Source of the DNA: Microvelia longipes
Lineage: Eukaryota > Arthropoda > Insecta > Hemiptera > Veliidae
Length of the DNA stretch: 64,000 nt
Assembly: GCA_018340805.1 (NCBI GenBank)
Contig: JACMZG010001914.1
Coordinates: 21,441,516-21,505,515, forward strand
Reading direction: 5' to 3'
In this document: in pieces, positions 13,200 through 23,815 of the stretch
Layout: each line of letters opens with the position of its first letter
How positions within the stretch are numbered: position 1 is the stretch's first letter
Position numbers and translations under genes: made by a program
The notes under the pieces: generated by a model
Databases searched by the model: none
The model's input: the letters and a program-made list of their open reading frames with translations, nothing else
What the model was told of the DNA's origin: nothing

Positions 13200-13420
13200 G
13201 GAAGATTATCGCTGTCGTATCAGCGGAACCTTCCTTGGGAAACCTCTACTAGCAGATACTCAGGCAGAGCCTCAAGAGACAAAATGTTTGTAATCTCTAT
13301 CGGGAAGCATTGAGATCTAACTATTTTGTCTGCCTCAGTCTCTCGGCAGACAAACTGAGTTTCGGCAGAAAAATGAAGTTTCCTCCTTCGGCTTAGCCTC
13401 AGAAGAAAACTTAAACTTAA
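13200..13420 (-). repeat. GC-richer patch, possible repeat fragment
   Basis: GC content is clearly higher than around it. On the minus strand, 'gaggctaagccgaaggagg' resembles the tail repeats at 43.0-43.15 kb ('gaggcgaagccgatg'), so this may be a diverged tail of the 5S-bearing family. A 31-codon frame starting at 13197 on the plus strand stops quickly. The assignment is uncertain. Confidence 0.3.
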
Positions 13421-14165
13421 GCTTTAAAACTTTCTTCCATCCCTTGCGGCACAAATAATAATTGTATAGTTTTTTTATCAGCAAATTTATACTTTTGAAA
13501 GTATTTAGTAAGATTTATTTAAAAATTAAATTATAATGGTTTAAATAAAATTGATCTTAATTTAATATGTTGGAGAAAAACAAAATTTCCTCTAGAAAAT
13601 GAATCACTGAGGTAAAATTGTGTAAAATTTGAGAAATAACTAGCGTTTAGTAAAATATACCTTTACTGTCTAACTAAATTAACTGAGGGAGAATTTTTAA
13701 AATTTAATCTCAAAATTCTAAATTTAAAACATGATATTTAGGGTAAAAACTCAATTGCAAATTCACCCTAATTTTATTTTCACCGTGTTGGATGGTTATT
13801 GTTTGCGATTTAAGGGTTTCATCCTTAGAGAAGGGGTAAAATTTATATAAACTGAAATATATCTATGGTTTTATTAACAAGCATAAAAAATCCGAGGTGG
13901 TACTTCTTCCTTAATTCTGCTGTTTAAGGCTGATTTCAACTTTTCAGGTTATTAAGTAAGGAAAATATTTGATGAGTTCGTTTCAAACCGTACTTAAAGT
14001 ACGTTTGATGACCATTTGCTAAAGAAAATGATCATCACATAAACTTAAATGTAACCCTTCTCTGGGGTACAAAAATGGCCCCCATAATAATAAAAATGTG
14101 TCTTGCTTTCTTGTTGAGAACAAAATCTTGTCGAGAAAACCTTGTTGAGATTAAAATTGCACTTC
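13421..14165. other. Unassigned AT-rich spacer
   Basis: No gene or named repeat is seen. Short 'cttgttgaga' and 'cttgtcgaga' copies occur near 14110-14150. Confidence 0.5.
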
Positions 14166-14454
14166 ACTATTATTATGGTAACGATTACCCAAATATGTTG
14201 ATTTTGTTACTAAATTTGGTGACTTAATTAAAAATATTTCGTTCCTGTAGTTTTGAACAAAAATCTATGATATTTGTCAAACAATAGCGTGACAAACAAT
14301 TACCCAAATATTATGATTTTAGTATCAAATTTCTTAGGATTCAATGCGGCTTTTAAACGGTAATACTATGTCATCCTATGACTTAAAGTTTTAAAGTAAC
14401 CAACAGTAGTAACAAAAATACCATATTTGGGTAATAGTCACCAAAATAATAATA
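14166..14454. mobile_element. MITE-like element with ~45-bp inverted ends
   Basis: The left end ('actattattatggtaacgat' then 'tacccaaatatg') is inverted at the right end ('catatttgggta' then 'gtcaccaaaataataat'). A third copy of 'attacccaaatat' lies inside near 14300. There is no open frame. Confidence 0.65.
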
Positions 14455-15118
14455 ATTAATTTGAACTTTCAAGACTCAGTTTACTGGGGGTAACTAGGAG
14501 TACCATTTTTAAAATGGGAGACCATTTCAAAAGTCTTGACCCATGTTTTTCTCTTTATTTATGAAGGATTTATTGGTGCCACTGAAATGTTTCACCTTGT
14601 GTTTTCCCATGAATATACAGGGTCCTTCATTTTATTATAAGAAATTATTATTGTGCTACTTATGGGTACATACTGTTCTATTATTTTTTTATAAAATTAA
14701 TTAAAAGTAATGTGGTAATGTTTTAATAATTAATTAATGTGTTTCAGGTCAAATCGAGACCATCATCTTGATATCAAGGTAATGTTTGAAATTTAATATT
14801 TTCAATTTCGGTTTACAGCAAAGACATTAATTATTAAAATTGCCGTTTACAGTCTTAAGACTAATTAAGAAATATAATTTAAGTTGCTTATGTTATTTTT
14901 TTAGTGAATTTCTGAAGAAAAGATATTTATTATATTAGGAAATAATTATAGGAGACTATTCCATATGGCGTCTCATACATCGAATGGTGGCACTGATGAT
15001 GACCGAAAGGTCTAGAGCTGGCTCCTCCAATAAATATTATACGTGGAGAGACTTAGGTGATTAGTTAATGCTATATACTTCACTTGCGCTTTTTTCGTAT
15101 ACAATTGTGTTGGAGACG
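14455..15118. other. Spacer with a possible retroelement 3' tail
   Basis: Mostly AT-rich. Around 14985-15050, 'ggcactgatgatgaccgaaa' plus 'ggtctagag' and 'caataaatatta' resemble the hairpin-and-AATAAA style 3' tail seen in many LINE/SINE elements. The element cannot be identified from this alone. Confidence 0.35.
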
Positions 15119-15588
15119 GAATGCCCACTAACCATAATACATATTACGTTTACACGGTTGTTCCAAATCTACTTGAAGTTAAGCATGTCTTAAGTCAAAT
15201 CTATTTGAAGCCCTGGTTAAATGTTTACACGCTATCTTTTAAACGTTAGAAATCCATTTTAATTATAGCTTTATTTGATACTATTAAATAATTCGGCTTA
15301 ATAAAGTTGAAACATAATGACTCTTAATTTGTTAATAAAATGTAACATCAATATTGGCGGTACAATTAAAATGCCCCTGATTACTATTGTACAGATTGTA
15401 CTTAAGTCAAACCCAAGTTTTTAACACGACTATAAGTTCAATTCAAGCCACTTTTTTTCCTGGTTTGACTTGTTAGAGTCAAATCTATCTCCAACTTTGT
15501 TTACACGCTATCCTCTTTTTAAACCCTTTTTCAAGTAGATTTGAAGTACCTGTGTTAACATAGTAATGGTTAATTTGAGGCACTTTGG
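15119..15588. mobile_element. MITE-like element with long imperfect inverted ends
   Basis: The left part ('cactaaccataatac', 'gtttacacgg', 'aaatctacttgaa') is inverted at the right ('ttcaagtagattt', 'cctgtgttaaca', 'taatggttaa'). The subterminal motif 'gtttacacgctatc' occurs twice (about 15222 and 15500). There is no coding frame. A target duplication was not defined. Confidence 0.65.
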
Positions 15589-16130
15589 TTAATTGGTGCT
15601 ATGGTTAATGATAGATTAATTTGCATTATCTTTCACTATATGTAAAGGAAGGTTAACTACAAATTAGAAGGCCATAGGACATTATAGGTTATTTTTTGAG
15701 TCTTAGTTAAACTTATGTATGTATTTTTGTTATAAGGCTTACTCAAACTTGAGTTATGGTCTGGAGTGTTGTAGAATATTGCCTATTGCCAATTGTTTTC
15801 ACGAAAATAAATTAATTTAAGGCTAAAAACTGTTGGTTAATGTAGGAATTCTTAAAAAGTAATAAAAAGGCAGAATTGTATTTATAATAGTGCTGTGCTG
15901 GTTTTGTCTATCTGTTAAGCCGTGTTGTTAAGCTTGTTTACAGTCAACAAGTTGATTGTAAACATTAGTCTGTTAAAAGGGAAAAAGGGTAAAGTGAGTG
16001 GAGAGGGTTAAAGTTTGAGAGAGATAGCCAACTCTCTGCTATGGATTTCCCCCACTATAATGCTTGTAGCTTTTCCATTCGGTTGTTTCCGTTGTTTGAG
16101 GAGTTCGGGTTTGTTCGGGATCAAGTCAAT
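15589..16130. other. Unassigned spacer
   Basis: No gene or repeat is recognised. 'gttgttaagcttgtttacag' and the repeated 'gttgattgtaaac' at 15925-15965 form a small local dyad. Confidence 0.45.
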
Positions 16131-16930
16131 AAGGTGCATTGTCCCTCGGCCATCCTCTTTTTTTAACCTCCCTTATTTTAAGGGTGGATTCACCAAGGTT
16201 TTTCTATTTCAACCCCCTTCACTTACTGCTAACGTTCTCTTTTGAAAAACCTGATTTTTTTAAAGGGGGTCACCCTGGAAAAGCACTCCCCTTACTTTTC
16301 CCCTTTATTCTGTTGAAATACAAACATCTCCACACCTCTCCTTTTCTTCCTTTGTTTCTCACTTTATTGTCATTATCTCTCTTTTATTCACATCCTTTAT
16401 TTACCTTTTCCTTCTCAATGTTTCCACCTCTTTTTCCTTCCATTAAAAGTACTCTATTTGTTTCATTTTCTCATGTTTTACTTGTTACCTTCTCCCGTGT
16501 TTTCCTTCGCCACTTTTCATCTGTTCTACTCACTTGCTCCTAATACTAACTTTTTCTTAGAAACTTAGACCTTTTTATGGAACCTCTTTATTTGCTTTAT
16601 TTCTCTGTTCTGATTATCCTTTTTCTTTCTCTCGTGTTTCCTTTAACATTTTTCATCTATTCTACTCTCTCGTTCCTCTTTCTTCCTTTCATAAAACCTC
16701 TTTATTTATTTCACTTTCTCTCTTCTTGATCATCCTTTGTAGTATTTCTCTCATTTTCCACTACAATTTCTTTAATTGTAATCACTTGCTGCATTTTATT
16801 CTCTCTAGAACTCTGTTCACTCTTTGTCCCATCTCTTTTCGTCCACTCTCCCCTTTATACTCCCCCTACTCTTTCAACACTTCTGTGCCAAAACACTCTA
16901 AATTCATTGTCCCTTTTTTGATCTTTATTC
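16131..16930 (+). repeat. Pyrimidine-biased tract (~800 nt) with degenerate internal repeats
   Basis: The plus strand is dominated by C and T. Blocks such as 'cgtgttt(t)cctt...tttcatct(g/a)ttctact' and 'aacctctttattt...gattatcc' recur at a spacing of about 130 nt (16495, 16630, 16690). Open frames of 76, 134 and 76 codons overlap it, but they are Ser/Phe/Leu-rich products of the base bias without family features. Confidence 0.65.
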
Positions 16931-17651
16931 TTTTTGCTTCTTTAAAAGTCTTTTAAACAAACAATAAAAGACAATAACATTATTTCATCTTTATTAAAGT
17001 TTTTAAAGAAACCGCGTAAAAACATTATTATGAAATAAGTAAAAGACTTGCATCATACTGTTCAACTTATTAAATTTGATATATAAAATCAGTAATATGC
17101 ATAATAATATCAATAAAATGTTTTTAACTTTAATAAATTAATTATTTTTAATATAACAATTAGAAGGAAAATTTCTTCATTTTAAGTGCTCTAATCAATT
17201 ATAAACGGGGCGAGGCTTTACTTAAATTTTATAAAATACATGGTAACAATATTTTTAATAATCATAATTTAATAGTCATAACGAATTATCATTAAATAAT
17301 TTTAACATTTAATTAGTTATAAAAACATTGAAATGATGTTTTGTTGTTTTCATTTTAATTATTTCATTAATACAATCAGAATAATTAACAGAAGAAGACA
17401 ATTGTTTAAAAAAATGCATACTTATTTCATTATTTCAATACTTTAAAATAAAAGGATTTTGTAAATAATATAAAACAAAACTCTAAACATAAATAATAAT
17501 ACTAAAAAATTTATTTATGAATTTTCAAAAAATATCAACTGATAAGGTTGATTTCTTGGTCGAAGTGGCAGTTTTTTTTCCAATAGAAATCACACACAGA
17601 CAAATATATCCAACAATATGAAAAAAAAAAAAATCATAAGATTTAACAATT
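16931..17651. other. AT-rich spacer
   Basis: Nothing recognised; numerous A/T runs. Confidence 0.5.
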
Positions 17652-17832
17652 ACTAAAATGACTTACAGATGGATAAAAAAATGTAGAAGGAGATGATGAG
17701 TCGCTCGAGCTTTCGCCATGCGGCTTCGTAAGGAGTTCGTACGTGCCACACTCCTTATAAAACTACATGGCGAAAGCTAGAGCTACCCATCATCTTCTTC
17801 TACATTTTTATCCATCTCTAAGTTATTTTAGT
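17652..17832. mobile_element. Palindromic MITE (~180 bp)
   Basis: The arms are about 70 nt: 'actaaaatgacttacagatgg', 'atgtagaaggagatgatg' and 'gagctttcgccatg' on the left; 'catggcgaaagctagagct', 'catcatcttcttctacat' and 'ccatctctaagttattttagt' on the right. The loop holds a smaller dyad (aggagt...actcct). There is no open frame. Confidence 0.85.
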
Positions 17833-17875
17833 TATAAGTTAAAACTATTTATGTCTATTATAAATAATGCTTAGA

Positions 17876-17935
17876 TATATATATATATATAATATATATA
17901 AATAATATATATATTAATATATATATAATATATCG
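17876..17935. repeat. (AT)n microsatellite
   Basis: Imperfect (TA)n tract. Confidence 0.9.
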
Positions 17936-17995
17936 CATCATTCTTTTGAAATTTTTGCCTGTGTCATTATTGTGAATTATTGACTTCATTATTAC

Positions 17996-18170
17996 ACTGC
18001 ACACTGGGAGCTACGATGATAACAGACACACACTCACGCACACTCACACACATACAGACAACTTTGTGAAAACCACTCAGGAGGTCTTAATAACACCTGA
18101 AACAAATTCCGGTGACATCCCGGTTTCGGATTTTTTGCTAGCACAATACTTTTCCTAATTATAAAAATGA
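17996..18170 (-). mobile_element. 5S-bearing element, head fragment (subfamily A)
   Basis: Read on the minus strand: 'aggaaaagtattgtgctagc', 'aaatccgaaaccgggatgtc', 'ggtcttaa'-type 'gacctcctgagtggttttca', a TG-rich stretch and 'gttatcatcgtagctccca'. It stops just after the TG-rich part. The outer half of the head hairpin has degenerated. Confidence 0.8.
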
Positions 18171-19032
18171 AATATTGTAGCGTAAAATGTAAATGTACAA
18201 ATGACTCTAGTTTAAGATTATATTGTGGATGTCCTTAGACAACTCAAATTCAATAATATTTTGTCAAATTGAAAATAGTTTTTTGAAAAGATAGTCGGTT
18301 TTTAAAGTTTTTTTGTACATTTATATTTTGTGTTAAAAGGTTAAAACTAAGTCTTGGTGGGACTACTTTTATTTTGTCTTAAATCCTCCCACTCATTTCA
18401 TATAATAGGAGGTGTTTTTATTTTTCAAGTTTCAATCAGAGTTTTTTTGTTCCTACTGTCCCGTCTTTTGAAGTGAGGGTTCGGTTTGATTTTTTTTAAA
18501 GAGTATCGTCTACAACCAAGGTGAACAAGAAACTTCTCTTTACTTAAACTAACTCATTTTAATTTTTTCAACTCTCATATCTTTATCTGACTTGGGCGAC
18601 AAAATGTGCGGATGTGTTACCTGGATGAGGTTTATTATAAAAGTTGGTGTTTTTACCGTCAGAGAAGGATCTCTGTGGGCGGTGACCGTCTGAAGGCACG
18701 AGTCTCCATATATGCTTTAAACTAATTTATTTACACCCAATAGCTTACTGTGATTATATTTTTGGTCTTTAAATTAAATGCTGATTGTATCAATATCTCT
18801 CAATAAGTTAGTGATAGTGGTTAAGGAGAGTGGCAAATCACCTTGCACGTAGAGCACTTAGTTCAACCAGTAGAACACTTTGTAGAGCACTATTACTCAC
18901 TTAGATAGATGATGGTGTTTACCTTATGAGTATTAGAGCAAGAATTTTTCCGTCTAATCCCCAGAAGAGCCGTGACTTTTAGAAACAATTCGTGCCCTAC
19001 TGCCAGACTAAACATTCCTACCCTCGAAACCA
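18171..19032. other. Unassigned spacer between two oppositely oriented element copies
   Basis: No gene is seen. The heads on either side face outwards to inwards on opposite strands, so this spacer is bracketed by an inverted pair. Confidence 0.45.
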
Positions 19033-19415
19033 TTTTTACTTTTCCTCATTTTTACCGAGTTGTATAGGAAAAGTATTGTATTTGCAACAAAATCCGAAAC
19101 AGGGATGTCACCGGAATTATCCGTTTCAGGCGTTTTTAAGGCCTACTTAGTGGTTTTTGCAAAGTTGTCTATCTGTATGTGTGTGCGTGTCTGTTATTAT
19201 CGTAACTCCGAGTGTATTTATGCTAGAGAGTTGAAAGTTTGTACAAAAATTAGTCTACCGCCTTAGTTGCGCTATTCGGAAAATATGTTTTATGTCATCA
19301 ACCGTCAAACGTCATCATAATGGTGCGAAAAAAAATCGAATACTCATAAAACATGGAAAAATGATGCGATCCGATTGAAATTTGGCGTGCATTTAGTAAT
19401 GTATTGGACTATTAC
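19033..19415 (+). mobile_element. 5S-bearing element, head and middle (subfamily A)
   Basis: It starts with 'tttttacttttcctcat' and the matching 'tataggaaaagtattgtat', followed by 'aaatccgaaacagggatgtc', 'ccggaattatccgtttcagg', a TG-rich stretch and 'cgtaactccgagtgtattta'. The middle part ('cattcggaaaat'-like, 'aaaatgatgcgatccgattg') follows. It ends before the 5S-like segment. A 68-codon frame here is part of the repeat. Confidence 0.85.
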
Positions 19416-20272
19416 TACACACAACGTATTTAACCGCCGATCGTATTGGATACATATGCAATACGGTCAACGAACTTAACGGTTCATACAGCTAATATTA
19501 CCGTATCGAGAGATCGTATTCTATACGATCCGCGGATCTAGAAGTGTGTGTGAACGTACTATATGTAAGTTATGTAGTTTTCTTTCTGTTTTTTGCTCTT
19601 TTTATTTATCATTTGTTTTTTGTTCTTATTTACTTTTCTGTCTTTACATCTTTGGCCATACTTTTATATTATAGATGTCCTAAATTTATAATTATTAAGT
19701 ATTTGAAACGTCCGCAAATGGAAAATTGTGTGTGCAGGAGTTAGTAACAATATTTTAAAAGGGCCGGAGCATTCTTGCAGTACGAAAGGTTTTAAAAAAA
19801 TAATAGCTCTCGCATATAATTCTCAATATCATACGTTACAATTTAACTTAGCTCTAAAATAAATATATTAGAATGAACTGGTATCCATGACGACACCACT
19901 TATATATGAATCATGACATCATTCTTTCAATAACATCTTAGACTGAGATGGTTTTAAGAAATATTTCAACTAAAAAAATTCTCTTACAGTTAAAACACTT
20001 GATCTATTGAGTAACACGCTCAAGGTAGAATTCTACATTTTTCCTATGTAATTCTTGTATTCATTTGCTTGTTATGGTAAATGATATGTAATAGTCAACA
20101 TTAAAATTATTGATGTGAAGTAAGAAATAAAGAGTTGTAGTATTCTGTTTTTGAGTTTAAAAGCTTTATGTTTTTGCTACTGGAGTAGAAAAAAATGATA
20201 ATTTGTTATTGTTCTTGCGAATTCTCTTTAAAAAATTCGCTTATGTTGTGGCTCATATGGCGGAGTTGAACC

Positions 20273-20276
<4 letters not shown>
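19416..20276. other. Unassigned spacer
   Basis: The stretch 19440-19540 is richer in CG ('gatcgtattctatacgatcc' is a local palindrome). No gene or repeat is named. Confidence 0.45.
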
Positions 20277-20326
<50 letters not shown>

Positions 20327-20370
20327 ATATATATAATATATAATATTATACATATATTATATAATATATT
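20277..20370. repeat. (AT)n microsatellite
   Basis: Long (TA)n tract degenerating to TATAATATATTATA. Confidence 0.9.
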
Positions 20371-20410
20371 CAGAAAATTGCCGAATACTGGAAAACTTGG
20401 TTTTCAACCT

Positions 20411-20512
20411 GGTCTGTGTTCTCCTAAGGTATATTTGTACCTAATTATAAACATATGTGTGTGTATACCAAAGTATAATTTGGTACAAACATACCTTAAG
20501 AGATCACAGACC
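20411..20512. mobile_element. Hairpin element, ~40-bp arms
   Basis: Left arm: 'ggtctgtgttctcctaaggt', 'atatttgtacct', 'aattata'. Right arm: 'tataatttggtacaaaca', 'taccttaagagatcacagac'. They pair with a few mismatches around a short loop. The length of about 100 nt would also fit an RNA hairpin precursor, but a small palindromic MITE is likelier. Confidence 0.65.
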
Positions 20513-21175
20513 CTATTATTATTATGCTGACAGTAGTCAGCATTTTTAAAAAAAAATCTGTAAAATTAGGTGTTAAAACTGAATCGAATAAAACCGGTCC
20601 GAACTCAATACGATTATTATAAGTAACTAAAAAATCGACAAAACAAACTAATAAGTTTAAACAACACAATAATTTGACAAGGAGATCCGCAAGGGGCGAA
20701 TTATCCTTGAAATGCTTGGTTCCGTGGATAACAATCCATTTTTTACTTTAGTCTCTGGCATATGCTTTATAACTACAGGGTTTTTCTAAGAAAATGCGTA
20801 AAAATAGCATAAACAGAGCTTTAATTAAGAAAGAATAATTCTATCTAGTGCCAATTTTGGAATGATGACTACTATAGTTTTGTATAAAATGGGATTAATA
20901 TGGGCAAAATAAAAGAAATCCTAAAAACTTAAATAACAAGTTGTGTCGCTACTACTCAGGTTATAAGGGATATGCTTGGAACCAAAGCAAGAAATGTACT
21001 GTTATGCCCAGAATTACGCATTTCAAAGAAAATTCGCCTGGTTTGCAAATCTACGCACCAGAAATATTTTATAAACGATCTTGTTGGAAACGACTTATTA
21101 CATGTCTTTGATTACACGCTTATTAATGGAATGCAGACACATTTAATTTTACACAAGAATTAATTTATTATTTAT
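20513..21175. other. Unassigned spacer
   Basis: A 63-codon frame (20972-21163) with fairly even codon use has no recognised family. There are no splice or promoter signals I can defend. Confidence 0.45.
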
Positions 21176-21344
21176 TTTTATTTTTCCACACCTACTAACG
21201 TAGGTATAAGAAAAAGTATTGTGTTCACTCAACTTCAAAATCGGAAACAAAGGTTTTATCATACTTGTTCGTTTTTGGCATTTTCACGACGTTCTGATTG
21301 GTTTTCATCATGCTTTGTGTGTGTGTGTTTGTGTTACGCATAAC

Positions 21345-22261
21345 CAGAGGTGTACAGACCATTGACGTCGAGGGCGGCAGCCCTTCTTAGGCCCCTCAGC
21401 CAAAAATAAACTTAAAAAAATTATCAGCATATTAAATATTTTTAAATATTTAAAAATATTTATATATATTTTAAAAATACATTTTTTTTAATTTCACCAG
21501 AAATTGGGCACAAATTACACAAGGTAATATTAATTATTTATTGCGATTTTCGTTTATTGATAATGTTATATAAAATAATAATATTATAATATTATTGATA
21601 ATGCTGTGTGTTTAGAGAGAAATATCGCAATAAATAATTAATATTACCTGGTGTCTCATTTGTGCACAATTTCTGGTGGAATATTCAATTATGGAGACCA
21701 ATAATACAAATAATATTTATAAAGTTATAGTTTATTCATTTATGTATTCATTCTAATTTTGTAATGTATTCATAACACTAGAGTCAAAGAGGCCCAATAC
21801 TCCAAGGTAGGGCCTAAAGAGCTTCTAGATACAAATGTTTTAAATCTAGGGACTTTAAAGCCCTTATTTATTTAACTGGGTTTTTAAGGGCCCTATACCG
21901 TAGACTAAGGCCATAAAGGGCATACATGTTCAGGACTCTATATCAGCATTGAAGGGCTCTTGATATTTATATTTTATTAGACATTAAAAATTTATTTTAA
22001 ATTTTGATCTTTATGGCCCTTACTCAATATACACAGACGTTTAAAGTTCACATACGAAGATTAGACCCCAATGATCTGGGGTCTAATTAATTTAATTAAG
22101 CTTGTTACAATCATTCATACTACTCTCGTTAAAAGTGCACCACTCTACATGAAAGCAGTATGGGATTCCCCCTCCCCCTCCTTTGGGCCCCTTGAGAGAT
22201 GTAGGTTTGGGCCCTTTTAGGTCAACCCCTCCTCGGGCCTTTTTGGCTCAGTCCGCCACTG
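21345..22261. mobile_element. Non-autonomous hAT-like transposon with 8-bp target duplication
   Basis: The ends are imperfect inverted repeats: 'CAGAGGTGTACAGACCA' on the left and, reversed, 'CAGTGGCGGACTGAGCCA' on the right. Flanking octamers are 'cgcataac' (21337-21344) and 'cgcctaac' (22262-22269), the 8-bp duplication typical of hAT transposition. The interior has many GGGCC/AGGGC subterminal motifs and no transposase frame, so it moved in trans. It carries a nested palindrome at 21495-21679. Confidence 0.9.
21495..21679. mobile_element. Palindromic MITE nested in the hAT element
   Basis: The left arm 'caccagaaattgggcaca', 'aaggtaatattaattatt', 'tattgcgat' is inverted at the right as 'atcgcaata', 'aataattaatattacct', 'tgtgcacaatttctggtg'. 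The arms are over 50 bp with an AT-rich loop. It may be a separate MITE or a palindrome native to the hAT. Confidence 0.75.
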
Positions 22262-22349
22262 CGCCTAACGCCCGCTGTATTTATACTAGAAACATGTTCC
22301 GGGCAACACTACTAGACCTTGAGTTTGAGTTTTAAGCCGAATTTCAATT

Positions 22350-22540
22350 CTCTTGCATAAAAACTGCAGTAGTCATGCGTAACACCGACTCACACACACT
22401 CATGACGTTAAAAAACACTAAGGACGTAATAAATGTCCTGAAACGGATGATAATGATGATTCCTCGGTTTTGGATTTTTTGGTTGAACAGAATACTTTCC
22501 TTATTATAATTACGGTAATAGGTGCGGAAAAGTAAAAATA
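22350..22540 (-). mobile_element. 5S-bearing element head (subfamily B)
   Basis: On the minus strand: 'acttttccgcacctattacc', 'aaggaaagtattctg', 'aaatccaaaaccgaggaatc', 'atcatccgtttcaggac', a TG-rich stretch and 'gttacgcatgact'. Head only. Confidence 0.8.
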
Positions 22541-22590
22541 GGCCAAATTTAGATATAAATTTATGTAAGCAAATCACCAATTTACTGTTC

Positions 22591-22805
22591 TTCACTTATA
22601 TCGTTGGTATAATGAAAATTATTGTGTCCACCTTAAAAATCCGAAACCGAGGTTTCATCATAATTATCCGTTTCAGGTGAACGTTGTCATGACGTTCTAA
22701 ATGGTTTTCATCAGGCCGTCTGTCTTTGTCTGTGTCACGCATAACTCCAGCTGTGTTTATACTAGTGATATGAGATTTACCACAAGAATCAGACAGCACA
22801 ACTAG
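22591..22805 (+). mobile_element. 5S-bearing element head (subfamily B)
   Basis: Plus-strand copy with 'aaaatccgaaaccgaggttt', 'catcataattatccgtttca', 'gacgttctaaatggttttca', 'gtcacgcataactccagctg' and 'aatcagacagcac'. It lies tail-away from the minus-strand copy just upstream, so the two heads are nearly back to back. Confidence 0.8.
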
Positions 22806-23422
22806 ACGCGGAATTTTAATATTTTTCAGACTATGATAACCTAGTTTGCTGATTCATCAAAAGTTTCATAAATTCTTTAGAAGTCAAAATTGTTGTAATT
22901 TGACGCAAATTTGTAAATATAGGTGGTCAATTTCAATAGGATCCACAAAATTTTATTATGATAATGGTCGCCATTTCGAATATGTTGACTATAGAATTTT
23001 AAAACTTTGGCTAAGTATTTTTTTCGACAATAGAATATTGCCAGATAGCGAAACTTAAAATAAATTAGTAGGTGTAATTCCATAGCTATTAAAATTTTAA
23101 TTTGTACGTTATTTAAGAACACCCATATTTATAGGTGTGACACTTAAACGTATGTATAAAAAAGTTGGTTTATATATACTGTCAAAATCATGATGTTTCA
23201 CTGCATTGAATTTAAATGAACAAACTCTGTGATTCATTGATTAAATATAGAGCTATTATTATAATAAAGAACTATACTAATAAAAAAATAGGCTGCCAAG
23301 TATGGCCACAGGTCTTTAATCATTCGAGATCAGGATATAGAAGTATAACCTATCGTACTATTCTACGCTTTAATTAACCTAAGGTTGTAGCACCCTAGAT
23401 ATTTGGTTACCTTATACTTTTT
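22806..23422. other. Unassigned spacer
   Basis: Overlapping short frames on both strands (22846-23122) show no family features. No repeats are named. Confidence 0.45.
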
Positions 23423-23556
23423 AGGTCGAGCGTAGCGAAACCGAAGTAATACCACCATAAGTTTCGGATAATCATGATATTCTCAGGATGAGCAAAGCGA
23501 GTCCGAAGTTGTAAGAAAAAGTACCGAGGTACTCAGTCTACCTGAAATTTTGAAAT
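23423..23556 (+). mobile_element. 5S-bearing element tail fragment
   Basis: It carries two diverged tail motifs, 'gtcgagcgtagcgaaaccga' and 'ggatgagcaaagcgagtccg', then 'gtaccgaggtactcag' and 'ctacctgaaattttgaaat', matching the ends at 3.6, 25.1, 28.8 and 54.4 kb. Confidence 0.75.
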
Positions 23557-23619
23557 AAACTAAAGCTAAACGTTGTGTAAACAATGATTAATTCGTAAAA
23601 TGTTGTAAATGTTTAAGGT

Positions 23620-23695
23620 TTGGGGTCTACCGGTGGTGACCGCGTCGATTTAGATGATGAATTTGTCGTTTCGCTTACACTGTGAAAAATCCATC
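23620..23695 (+). repeat. Dispersed repeat shared with 61382-61450
   Basis: 'ccggtggtgaccgcgtc', 'tttcgctt' and 'cactgtg' occur in the same order and spacing at 61.4 kb, where they form one arm of a palindromic MITE. Only this end is preserved here. Confidence 0.7.
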
Positions 23696-23736
23696 TTTTC
23701 CGCTCCATCTTCCATCACTTTACCCCTGAGACGTAG

Positions 23737-23815
23737 AATATCATGCATAAAAACGCATGCTCTATCTATAAAACTGAGTCAGGTTTTTAGAGCATGCGTT
23801 TTGGTAATCATGACA
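23737..23815. repeat. Hairpin with perfect 14-bp stem
   Basis: 'aaaacgcatgctct' (23750-23763) and 'agagcatgcgtttt' (23789-23802) pair perfectly across a 25-nt loop. 'tcatg' and 'catga' extend the dyad outward. Possibly the core of a small palindromic element. Confidence 0.7.

Larger units (their letters stand above)
21176..22300 (+). mobile_element. 5S-bearing element head (subfamily B), split by a hAT insertion
   Basis: The first part (21176-21344) has the head hairpin ('acctactaacgtaggtataa'), 'aaaatcggaaacaaaggttt', 'gacgttctgattggttttca', the TG-rich stretch and 'gttacgcataac'. The element resumes at 22262-22300 with the target duplication and 'ctgtatttatactag'. An uninterrupted counterpart at 22735-22770 reads straight through this junction ('cacgcataactccagctg', 'tgtttatactag'), which proves the insertion. 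Confidence 0.9.

Noticed and set aside
14985..15050. Hammerhead ribozyme ('ctgatga' followed by 'gaccgaaaggtc')
   Set aside because: CTGATGA is followed by a small stem-loop, but the required GAAA after stem II is absent ('tagagc'). More like a retroelement 3' tail.
16015..16956. Frames of 76, 134 and 76 codons
   Set aside because: Created by the pyrimidine-rich strand; Ser/Phe/Leu bias, no domain pattern, no start or splice context.
20972..21163. 63-codon frame with balanced composition as a possible exon
   Set aside because: No recognisable domain, no convincing splice sites, and no neighbouring exons on the same strand.
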